Source: Ophioceras dolichostomum (lineage: Eukaryota; Ascomycota; Sordariomycetes; Magnaporthales; Ophioceraceae). From it: 17,562 nucleotides of DNA. The notes beneath the pieces are model-generated. The model searched no databases, had not been told where the DNA came from, and saw nothing but the letters and a program-made list of their open reading frames with translations. Each line of letters begins with the position of its first letter. Position 1 is the stretch's first letter. Made by a program: the position numbers and the translations under genes. Shown here piece by piece: positions 7,701 to 16,751 of the stretch. The stretch lies in contig PYST01000547.1 in the NCBI GenBank assembly GCA_003049485.1, forward strand, positions 1 through 17,562, written 5' to 3'.

Positions 7701-9877
7701 CGAACTCTTTCCACTCTCTCGACCCCGTTTCCTCAGCGCCACCGGCCGCTGTCTCCCAACCCTCTCGCAACTCCTCACGCAATGCCAGCAACAGCAGCAT
7801 GAACAGCGACAATACGCTCACTCGTACCACAGCTGCCAGACAAGCGTCTGATGCGAAGAAGAAGAATGCGGCGGAGGATCACAAGGTGGACGCCAAGGGC
7901 GACGACACCAAGGCGAGAGCGCACAAAGCCGCAGCTGGCCGAGATGGAGATGCAGAAGATGAATTGACAACCAACGCTAACATCACTCGTCGCAAACTAC
8001 AGCGTGGATACCTCATGCGCCAGAATACCAAGGTAGTGTCCGCCACTGACCAACGAGACGACTTCAGGGGCGCGCGGTCTGCGGGCAACTCGCCCGTCAA
8101 GCAGGATCGGCCGCAGTCGTGGACGGTCGAGCCCTGGATCGGCCAGGCGAGGAAGAAGAGCGTCCGGAAGAGGACCGGCATCGGCGCCGGGCCCGTCCCA
8201 CCGCTTCCGGGTCAAGAGAGCAATGTGGCAGGCCTCAACCCGCTCACGGAGGAGGATGTCGCCGCTGAGATGGCCACGGAGGAGAGCGGCGAGCGCGGCA
8301 GGCTGTTTGTTAAGGTCATGGGCGTCAAGGACCTCGACCTCCCCCTTCCCAAGAGTAAGTCAAGAAACCATTGCTTTGCTGGTGGCGATGCCATGTGAGA
8401 AAAAAGCCAGCATGCCGTCGTCGTAGGATCTTCTGCTAATCATTTTCCCGAGTTCGAACTCGCAGACGAGAGGACTTGGTTCAGCCTTACGCTGGACAAT
8501 GGTGTGCACTGCGTGACAACCGCATGGCTGGAGCTCGCCCGCAACGCACCCATCGGACAGGAGTTTGAGCTCGTGGTCCCCAACGACCTCGAGTTCCAGC
8601 TGACGTTGAACGTGAAATTGACCCGGCCCCCGCCGCCGCCGCAGTCTCAGCAGCTCAAGTCTGGGCAGTCGTCGCCGACCAAGATCAGCCGGGCCAAGAC
8701 CTCGACCTTCAGCCGGGTGTTCGCGTCGCCCAAGAAGCGCAAGGAGATGGAGCAACGGCACCGCGAGGAGGAGGAGCGTCTCGCAAGGGAGCAGCGCGAG
8801 GCGCAGGCCCGCCAGCAGCTGCTGCTCAGCCGCCAGCACCAGCCCACCGCCTGGGACCTCCTCTCCCCGCTGGCCGCCGAGGACGGCAGCTTCGCCCGCT
8901 CGTACGTCTGCCTCAAGGAGCACGAGTCGCGCTGCTTCGGCCGGCCTTACCTCGTCGAGGTGGCCGCGTTCAACGAGTGGGCCGCCGAGGAGGCCGCGTT
9001 CGCGTCCAGCGTCAAGAGCAAGCGGGGCGGCATCATGGACAGCCTCCAGGCCCAGCAGCAGGGCGGCGGCGTCGTGCGCCGCGCCCCTTACAAGGTCGGC
9101 AAGCTGGAGCTCCAGCTCCTGTTCGTGCCCCGGCCCAAGGGCGCCACCGACGACGACATGCCCAAGAGCATGAACTCGTGCATCCGCGAGATGCGCGCCG
9201 CAGAGGAGCGCCTTGCGCGCAACTGGGAAGGCCATCTGAGCCAGCAGGGAGGAGACTGCCCGGTAAGTTCCAGCCAGCCAGCACAGCTCCAGCCAGCAAG
9301 GCTTCAACCATATCTTTCCCATTCATTCCATGTTCGTTGTTCCTTGCTGACAGACCATTCTCCACTACAGTACTGGCGCCGCCGCTACTTCAAGCTCGTC
9401 GGCACCAAGCTGACGGCGTACCACGAGGCGACGCGCCAGCCGCGCGCGACCATCAACCTCGCCAACGCAAAGCGTCTGATCGACGACCGGCGGGCCCTGA
9501 CGGAGAAGGAGACCACCGGCAAGGGCGGCAAGCGCCGGAGGTCCGCCTTCGCCGAGGAGGAAGAGGGGTACATGTTCGTCGAGGAGGGGTTCCGCATCCG
9601 GTTCAACAACGGCGAGATCATCGACTTCTACGCCGACACAGCCCTGGACAAGGAGGGCTGGATGAAGGTGCTGTCCGAGGTCATCGGCCGGGACAGCCTT
9701 GGCTCCAACTCGGGTGCTGCTGGCGCTGGTGGTGGTGGTGGTGATGATGATTCGGCGTCCGCTTCTTCCCGCGCTAAGGGCAAGTGGTGCGAGCTCGTCC
9801 TTAAGAAGGAGGAGGCGCTCCGGAGGAGGGCTGAGGGGAGGCGCGTGCATTCGAGGACTAAGAGTATGTACCTGTGA
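4779..9877 (+). CDS. BUD4: Bud4 anillin-like septation landmark protein with C-terminal PH domain
   Basis: Cortical scaffold of the Bud4/anillin family. In yeast it marks bud sites with septins; in Neurospora and Aspergillus it is needed for septum positioning and contractile-ring assembly with Bud3/RHO-4. Exons 4779-4796, 4883-5005, 5165-8354, 8466-9262 and 9371-9877 total 4,635 nt, giving 1,544 residues. The start was chosen because the first splice joins MASEEP to VHPLRISKDKP, matching the family N-terminus. Residues 1-1090 are low-complexity and disordered, with family blocks such as EKRRNSPIWNQ, SSPLDGT and SRVKNSNI and an acidic block near 290-303. The anillin-like region starts at LFVKVMGVKDLDLPLPK and continues NERTWFSLTLDNGVHCVTT across intron 3. 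It carries an internal charged helix around 1199-1235. The PH domain begins YWRRRYFKLVGTKLTAYHE (about 1377) and includes FRIRFNNGEIIDFYAD. Introns are 86, 159, 111 and 108 nt with good GT..AG ends. Convergent with HIS6. Confidence 0.95.
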
Positions 9878-11129
9878 GCGAGGCCTGTGAGCGAGGAGTC
9901 AGTCAGAGGGAAGGGAGTGCCGTGAGAGGGGGTCGGTGGGTCGGTGGGGGAGTTGTACAGCCAGCAACAACGAACAAGAAGAAAGGACACGACAGACACG
10001 CGCATATACGACACAACACGACACGATCGATGACAGTTCTTTTCACTTCTCTTTCTTCCATCCATGTGCCTGCCTACGAGGAAAACATATCATACTAGGT
10101 ACCGCACATCTTCTGGCAGGATTTCTTAACGCCTTTCTCTGCCTCTCCCCTACCACTTCCCATGCGGAGGCGAGGCCTGAGGATATCGTCGTCGTTGTCG
10201 GAGTTGCTGTCAGAACTACGCATGCACAAACACATTGTTTTTGGCTTGATTACGAGGTCGATGGATTAATATTGATGGGGTCATTCTATTCCTTTCACAA
10301 ACGTTCTCTTTCACTTCATTTCTTATTCCTTTTTTCTTCTTCATTGTGTGTATCTCTTGTTGGAGTATATTCCGCGTTTCGGAGCAGTTGTGTACCTACC
10401 TACCTACCTCTCTCTACACTTGCACCATCACCGTCACTTGCGTGCCCGTTTGACATCTTGCCTGCCTTTTGCCTTGCCCTTTCATTCCTCTTGGTTACCG
10501 ACCCCACCCTGCATGTCTGTCCGTTTGATCTTGGGCGTGACACCTTGCTTGGATACATATGCATGGGCTTGCAGTTCCTGGCTTGTCAGTTGGGCTTGTT
10601 GGTCGGTGGTGATTCGGACGGAAAGTGATGACGAGTTGTATGAGTGTTGGGTGATCGCATGAGTACCAATTACCCGGGGGTCCTTAGTTGGAGAGATTGG
10701 GGAGCAAGAGCATGGATGGTGTGTAATGGGCAACGACGACAAGACAAAGCGCCTCACGGTCGGTTCTTGCGGTTGACCCTGTTGTGTTGTGGGATCGGTC
10801 TATGCAGTTCGTTTCTATTATGGACGGCCCCTGGAAGGGGGCCGTTTTACTACATTGGTGTGTAACTAAATTGTACAGTATTGAAGAAGACGATGAATTT
10901 TCAAAACATGGGCATTTCTCTTATTTTTTTAATTTTGTTTTTTTGCCTCGAGTGAGTGTCCATCGTCGATTATCCACTATTCACCATGCGTGGTCCAAGA
11001 GATGAAAGTTGAAGCGATGTTTCCGGCATCGATGCGAGCTACCGCTCTCTTTCTCACTCCACCCAGTATTATATACCTAGGTAGGTAGGTAGGTATGTAT
11101 CTATGTTTGTACCGAGGTAAGTAGGCATG
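9878..11129. other. Convergent 3' intergenic region between BUD4 and HIS6
   Basis: No gene supported. It presumably holds the 3' UTRs of both convergent genes. It contains ACCT tetranucleotide repeats around 10391-10408 and the complementary AGGT repeats around 11078-11094, plus T-rich runs at 10921-10943. Open frames here are short and without family features. Confidence 0.6.
11078..11094 (+). repeat. (AGGT)n tetranucleotide tract
   Basis: Four consecutive AGGT units just beyond the 3' end of HIS6. The reverse-complementary ACCT run lies at about 10391-10408, so the two tracts could pair across roughly 700 bases. Variants of the same CCTAGGTAGG word recur elsewhere in the intergenic DNA of this window. 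Confidence 0.7.
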
Positions 11130-12191
11130 CTATGGCTGCTTCTCCTGTCGTCCATTCCACTCCACGCACTCCTGCAGCTTCACGCCGCTCCCGCCGAAGC
11201 AGTCCAGCGCGCTGCCGATCGTGAGGTCGACCCTGCCGCCGCTCAGCCTCTTGACCGTCTCCAGGTCCTTGAGGTGGCGCCCGCCCCCCGCGTACGTCAC
11301 GGGGATAGAGCACCACTCGGCCAGCCGCGCCACCAGCGTCTCGTCGACGCCGCGCTGGAGGCCCTCGTTGTCCGCCGCGTGGATCAGGAACTCGGAGCAG
11401 AAGGGCTCCAGCTTGCTGATTGATTCTGCGTGCGAGGGGGATCGACAGGCGTGAAGCCAGTCAGTCTCAGTTAGTGTCGGTTGGTGAGGGAGCGGCAATG
11501 GCACTCCTCTCTCACTCACCTTTGTTTACCTCCATGTCAGTTATAGTCTGCCACTTGTTCATAGCGACGTACCACCTAGAGTCTTCGCCTTCTCCTCGAC
11601 GGCGGCAGCTCAGGTCGATGACCAACTTGGACGTGTCTCCGCCTAGAGCCTTGATCACCGAGTCTAGCCTAGGTTGGCTGAAGCGGCCATCTGGGAAGAG
11701 GAAAGATGTGATAATAACCTGTTATTTATCACGTGTATACGAAAAAGCAAATTAGCACTCAGCATCTCCTACACATGCTGTCCATGGTTCATCGTCCTGT
11801 ACAAGGGATGGACATCGGCATATTCAGGGGTGATAGACTAGGGTTGGTGAAGGCTAAAAACCCCCCCAAAAAGGGGAAACGGCCACCTCACCTTCTCAGC
11901 TCCTGCATCGATCCACTCCTGAGCATTCTCGTCTTTGATCCCGCCGCCGACCTGCAAACCGCCGGGCCAAGCCCGAAGCGCCTCCCTCGCGGCCTCGTCG
12001 TTCCCGGGCCCCAGCATGATGACGTGGGCACCGTGAAGACCGGCGTCGCGGTACAGCCCGGCGAAGTGGGCGGGCGGGTGCGGCGACACGAAGTTCGTCT
12101 TGAGCTCCGTTGTCGCGCTGTCCAGCGTCCCGCCCACTATCTGCTTCACCTGGCCGGCATGCAGGTCTATGCAGGGTCGGAACCGGGTCAT
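11130..12191 (-). CDS. HIS6: ProFAR isomerase, histidine biosynthesis
   Basis: 1-(5-phosphoribosyl)-5-[(5-phosphoribosylamino)methylideneamino]imidazole-4-carboxamide isomerase (EC 5.3.1.16), fourth step of histidine biosynthesis, a cytosolic single-domain TIM barrel. Three exons: 12191-11892, 11718-11520 and 11425-11130, totalling 795 nt, or 264 residues, close to the yeast enzyme (261). The N-terminus MTRFRPCIDLHAGQVKQIVGG has the first-strand aspartate. The second half carries KLVIDLSCRR, MNKWQTITDMEV, EFLIHAADNEGL and the phosphate-binding VTYAGGGRHL and LTIGSALDCFGG. Introns of 173 nt (GTGAGG..ACAG, CTAAT branch at about 11750) and 94 nt (GTGAGT..GCAG) restore family sequence exactly at both junctions. 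All barrel elements are present, so the gene looks functional. Convergent with BUD4 and divergent from the FAF1-like gene, with 292 bp between start codons. Confidence 0.97.
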
Positions 12192-12483
12192 AGTTGAATT
12201 TATCTTGCTCGTTTGTTTCTAAGCGCGAGAATATCGATTATAGATTATTCATGAGATGAAAATCGTAGATCAGAATTACCTCCTGGAGCTCCGACTAGGT
12301 TTGGTGGGGTAGCTGCTTGGACGCCACAACTGTGATCACAAAGCACTTGCAGAACTTTTTTTTTTTTTTTTTTTTTTCCATTTCGAAAGCCAGCCACCCA
12401 ACGGGCCACCAACACCCATCCTCTTCCTCTAACGACGGCGGATTCCCCGCGAGAACCCTCCTACGAAACCCGCGAAAGGCGCT
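12192..12483. promoter_or_regulatory. Compact divergent promoter of HIS6 and the FAF1-like gene
   Basis: 292 bp separate the two divergent start codons and must hold both promoters. A 22-T run at 12356-12377 is a typical nucleosome-excluding poly(dA:dT) element. TGTGATCACA at 12331-12340 is a perfect 10-base palindrome. I found no TGACTCA-type CPC1/Gcn4 site in this interval, although histidine genes are usually under cross-pathway control. Confidence 0.6.
12356..12377 (+). promoter_or_regulatory. Poly(dA:dT) tract, 22 T
   Basis: An uninterrupted run of 22 T on the plus strand, 107 bases upstream of the FAF1-like start codon and within the bidirectional promoter. Such tracts are rigid, exclude nucleosomes and commonly raise promoter accessibility in fungi. 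Its exact length may be affected by sequencing. Confidence 0.7.
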
Positions 12484-14553
12484 ATGGCATCTACATTAGG
12501 CAAGCGAAAATCGCGAACGCGCGAAACCGACGGCGAGGCGGCAGCGGTTGTGCCCCCCGAGGAAGCGCACGACATCTTCCGTCGGCACTTCGAGGTGCAC
12601 TTCAAGCCGCTCCAGGCGAACCCTCGCCGCACCCGGCCCGCATCCAATCCGAAGCAAGAACAAGAAGAAAGGAACAGGTACGAGCAGAGGGGAGGAGGAG
12701 GAGGAGGAGGAGGAGACCTAGACGCAGACCTGGACTCGGAAGATAGCGGCTCAGAGTGGGGGGGCCTCTCAGATTCGACTGGTGCGGATGACGACACCAC
12801 AGAAGGAGGAAGAAGCAGCAGTGGTGGTGGCCGCGGCCAAAATCTTTACCGTAAAGGTACGTGCGCTTCCGAAGAAGTCGAGGGAAAGACAGAAAAAGAG
12901 TGTGCTTCGGGGTAAATTCCGATTCCGAATCCCATTCCTACGGCCCGGGCAAGGCGGGGAGGGCAGAGCAGGGCAGGGGATCAGAGAGGAAGGGAGGGGA
13001 TAGGGTGTGTGTGCCCCGGCCGCCAGAGTCGGCCGCCCTTTTTCGTCCCTTTCTGTCTTTCCATCCTTCGCCGTCCCCCTCTCTCGGGTCACCCACTCCT
13101 CGGAGAGCTCGGAACCACCGTCAAATGCTCCCTTGGCTCCCATGGCTGACAGACGGGGCTTGCTTTGCTACGCCGACGCCCTCCGCCCCCAGCAGGCCCG
13201 GCCAGGCCCGTCGCGACGATGGACTCGGTGGAGGTGGTCGACCACTCGGTCGACCCGCTGGCCGCGGACGGCGCGGCCTCGTCCCCTTCATTCTCATTGA
13301 GTAAGCAAGAGCTTAAGGCCTATATGGTGCGTTCTAGTGCCGATCCTGCGCATCCTTTTCTTTCTTTCTTTTTCCTTTTTGCCCGTATTTGCAACCTCGA
13401 CCTGTTCTGCTCTGCCTCCCCCGGCCACCCCGGCCGCCCCGGCGACCACGGCCACCACCCACCCGGCGGTCGAGATGGCCCGATCTTCGACCGGCCTTCC
13501 AAAAAACCCTGATTCTTTTCTTAGCGAACAACTCTACTCAAAACTTTCCTTACCCCAACCTTGGCTGCGCCGGCTGTCCTTAAAAACACTTCAAGGTGTA
13601 CCCAGCCAGCCAGCGAATGGGGAACACGCGGATCAAGGACGGCAACGGGGAGAATTCATTTTTTTCGTTGCATTTCTTCCCATCTCGTCTTTCATCCGTA
13701 TATTTTATGAGCCTCGTGCATGAAATTTCAAGCCCAATGGTCCGTCCAGCTGACACCCGATTTTCAACCCGACCCGGCCCGACCGTAAAAGTCATCCCGG
13801 CCACCAGCCCTGACCGGCGACCGGGACCGGCCACGCCAGGGGACCAGCAGCAGAACCGCCGGCGCCAGCACCAGCACCAGCACCAGCACCAGCACCAGCA
13901 AAACCGGGCGGGCGACCGACCCAGCGGATTCGGCCGACCTGCTCGCCAATGACCTCGCCCTGCAGCGACTTCTCTCTGAGTCACACCTCCTCTCCGAGGC
14001 CGCCGCCCTTCAGGACCGCACTAGACCCGACGACGTCGCAACGTCAGCCACTACTACAGCTACAGCTACAGCCGCAGCAATAGCAGCAGCGGCGGGTAAT
14101 AGTAGCGCGAAGTCATCGTCAGCAGCAGGAGGGGAAAGCTTCTCAGCCGGCCGCCTCCGCCGCCGCACGACCGACCTGCGCCTCCAGGCCCTGGGGTCGC
14201 GCGAGAGCGTCTTCACGCAGAAGAAGATGCCGCTCGCGCAGCGGAGGGGCATCGCGCTCGTGGCCGCGGAGAGGGAGCGGAGGAGGCGGAGGGAGGCTCG
14301 CGAGTGCGGCCTCGTGCTGGAGAGGCCCACAGCGGCAGCAGCAGCAGTGTCGAAGAAGAAAAAGTGGTCAAATTCGTCGTCGTCGGGGCCTGGGAACGGC
14401 ATCCGACGGCGAGGGGACGTCGGTGCTCCGTCTGTTGGCAAGCTGCATGGTGCGGAGCTTAGGTTGAGCGCGAGGGATATTCGCTCTGTGGAGAGGGGGA
14501 GTAGAAGGGGTGGTGGTGTTGGTGGTGGTGGGAAGAGGAGGCGGGGGAGGTGA
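12484..14553 (+). CDS. FAF1: Faf1-like (DUF4602) 40S ribosome assembly factor
   Basis: Related to yeast Faf1 and human C1orf131, nucleolar SSU-processome factors needed for early 18S rRNA processing. Proposed exons 12484-12856, 13193-13326 (start could be 13196) and 13792-14553, giving about 422 residues. The N-terminus MASTLGKRKSR is followed by IFRRHFEVHFKPLQ, an acidic segment ending SEWGGLSDS, VEVVDHS and SKQELKAYM. The third exon carries SSRPPA, a Thr-Ser repeat, LLANDLALQRLLSESHLL, then RRTTDLRLQALG, VFTQKKMPLAQRRGI, the basic helix ERERRRRREARECGLVLERP and VGKLHGAELRLSARDI, ending in a Lys/Arg/Gly tail. Intron 1 (about 336 nt) and intron 2 (465 nt) are long for a fungus. Intron 2 uses an AAG acceptor, chosen because it restores the SSRPP continuation; a CAG at 13839 is an in-frame alternative. 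Family call firm, intron ends less so. Confidence 0.85.
13865..13900 (+). repeat. Coding (CCAGCA)6 hexanucleotide repeat
   Basis: Six exact copies of CCAGCA within exon 3 of the FAF1-like gene. Read in the gene's frame it gives a (Thr-Ser)n stretch in the disordered region between SSRPPA and the conserved LLANDLALQRLL block. Length changes in whole units would not shift the frame. Confidence 0.9.
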
Positions 14554-16751
14554 GGTGAAGTAAGGTGATATTATGGAAGGGAAATGGGAATGGGAATTCG
14601 GGTGAGTGAGTGGAAGGGAGAATCGACACGAGGCTGATGATGGCTTGAGATTGAAGTCACATACGTTTCTCATAGTCTTGCCTACATACATTCCTGGTAC
14701 CCAGATGCGTAAGGTATCTAAATTCTAGAATAGGCTGCCTAGCACCTGAAAATAGGTCTCAAGTCAACCGCTGTTTGGCGCGGCGTTGCTATCAGTCTCG
14801 ATGATCAGAACGGCTGAGCCCCTACATAAATTGACATTGTCTAATGTATGCCGATGTAGCCATGAGGCCCTACTCAGCCTTTTTTTTTCTCCCTCTCTCA
14901 TAGACTTCGGACTTACGAGCCTACCTAACTAAGGCTGCTAGGGGGGTGAAAGATGCACCCGACAAAATGGCACGCACGCCAAAATAGTCCCAGCCAGGAG
15001 GGCTTGAAGGTTTTGTTTGATCCTATTTACTATCTCATCATATTTCCGAGGAAGAAAGGAGACCGGTGGCTCGACTTACATACGTACGGGGCGGACGATG
15101 TGGCGCCCGCCTTTTTTGGTCCTCTCAAGCCGTGCGTGGTGAGGTGGTGACCAACAGGCTCCTCCGGTTTCCGGTATCAACCAACACCTGTCTATCTTGC
15201 GAGGTGGTGGTGGTGTACTAGGAGGGAGAGGAAGGGGCTAGGCCGGACTAGGCTGCGCTAAAACCAGCGCGATTAGAGTGTAAAATGCGTCGAAAGGGGG
15301 TGGGTGGTCAATGTTTTGAGGGACGGGATGGACGGGAGGAAGGAAGGAGGGGCGAGGCAAGGCACTTTAATTTCTGACTCCGTGAGCCTTGCATATTGGT
15401 GTGTGTCTATGGGTTATGCGTGTGTGGTCGGTCACAAACAGTCAGTTCATCGTCCTGTAAGGTCTTTGACGTACGTGGAAAATGAATGTGTTTATCCAAA
15501 TGCGTGGATAAACCAACAAGATCATGACATATACAAGAAAGTTCACCCTCATGGGATTTGTTGTTTGTGCATCTGATTTATATAAAACATCTAGCTACGA
15601 AGATGGCCGGCCCTCAGGACTGTTGGGGGATCGAGTTGGATTGAAAGCGCTTGTTCATCATCGGCTCACACACCCGAGAGAAGAAGCAGAGCAAGGAAAA
15701 ACGAAACATAGTCTATCATCCATCCGTCCCGTCCTGTTTATGTCCAGGTGGACAGAGGTAGTAGTGTGGTATCTTCCCCAGCTACAACTAGCGCGCCTCC
15801 GCGAATCGCCCTTTTTTGTGGTGACCCATCATCCCTATCTTGTAGCCATCTCTTGGAGATAGATACCTAGATAGGTCCATAGATCTCCTCCCTTCCGTTC
15901 CTATCCTGACATACTCTACCTTAACAATCAAGCTCCTGGGGGAGAAACAGTCCCACTCCGGTGTAGAAAACAAGGGCAAACTGCTATATATACACTTTGT
16001 ATGTGATCTGCTTCTTCTTCAACAAATGCGTCCCCCCTGGAATCTCATCACTCGGGTGGCGGCGTTTTGTTGCTTGCGTGGGGAGACTTCCCGCCCCTCG
16101 TTCGCGCTGGGGTGGAGGCGGAGCCGGGCCGACCGGAACTCTCTTTTTTGCACCTCATCCCCTAGCGACTTTCTATAATGTGTTTTTGTGCGTTGTGTTT
16201 TGTGCGGCGTGCGATGATAGCTTTGGTTTGTGGTTTGCGATTTGTTGGGAACACTTGGTTTTCTTTTTTTTTGGTCGCCGCGGAAGATGATATCTGTCCG
16301 AGGATGAGAGGTGCATAGAGCAGTGCGGAGGAAGAAGAAAAATGAACGTCATAACAAGAAATGAACAGGTGAAAAAGAAGAGAAAAATGAGATCAGTTAT
16401 CCTCCGATATAACACGGCAAGACGCATGAAACCAAAGGCAGCAGGCAGGGTAGGAGATAAACGCCCAGTGGAAATGTGCCGTGCATAGGAGAAGTAAGAA
16501 AACGAAGAGATCCGGGCCTCTCGAGAGGCGGAGCGGATATGAACGGAGAAACAAAACACAGTATAAAAAGAATAGATAAAATCACACCAAGCCGGAAAAC
16601 CCCATAACTCGTCTCATGTGAAACCCATAACAACATGCAGATATAAAACGGACAAAAAGGAAATTGTACAGAGCGAGGGGGTGGTAAAAGGGAGCATCGA
16701 TCGCGAGAGCGACGGTTGCGAAAGCAGCTGAGCCGAGAAAGCTTTGGGCGA
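14554..16751. other. 2.2-kb convergent intergenic region
   Basis: Lies between the ends of the FAF1-like gene (plus) and the C2H2 gene (minus) and should contain both 3' UTRs. I see no supported protein-coding gene, tRNA or structured RNA: open frames are short, overlapping and low in family signal. It includes pyrimidine runs (about 14880-14900), GT-rich stretches (16160-16270), an A/G-rich segment (16320-16400) and a TACCTAGATAGGT imperfect palindrome at about 15866-15878. An unannotated long non-coding RNA cannot be excluded. Confidence 0.5.

Noticed and set aside
8360..9322. 320-codon minus-strand open frame opposite BUD4 exon 4
   Set aside because: It is a Leu/Ala/Gly-rich shadow of a GC-rich coding exon. 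The plus strand carries clear Bud4 anillin-like sequence across the same bases and splices cleanly.
8977..9744. 255-codon plus-strand open frame
   Set aside because: Out-of-frame, Arg/Gly/Pro-rich reading of BUD4 exons 4 and 5. It ignores the splice junction that restores the PH domain.
13597..13730. Possible extra FAF1 exon reading through 13500-13720
   Set aside because: The frame is open but unlike the family. The SSRPP continuation at 13792 directly follows SKQELKAYM in related proteins, so this stretch is taken as intron.
15304..15862. Two overlapping plus-strand open frames in the FAF1-STE12 spacer
   Set aside because: Low-complexity translation with no recognisable domain, no splice partners and no codon bias like the neighbouring genes.
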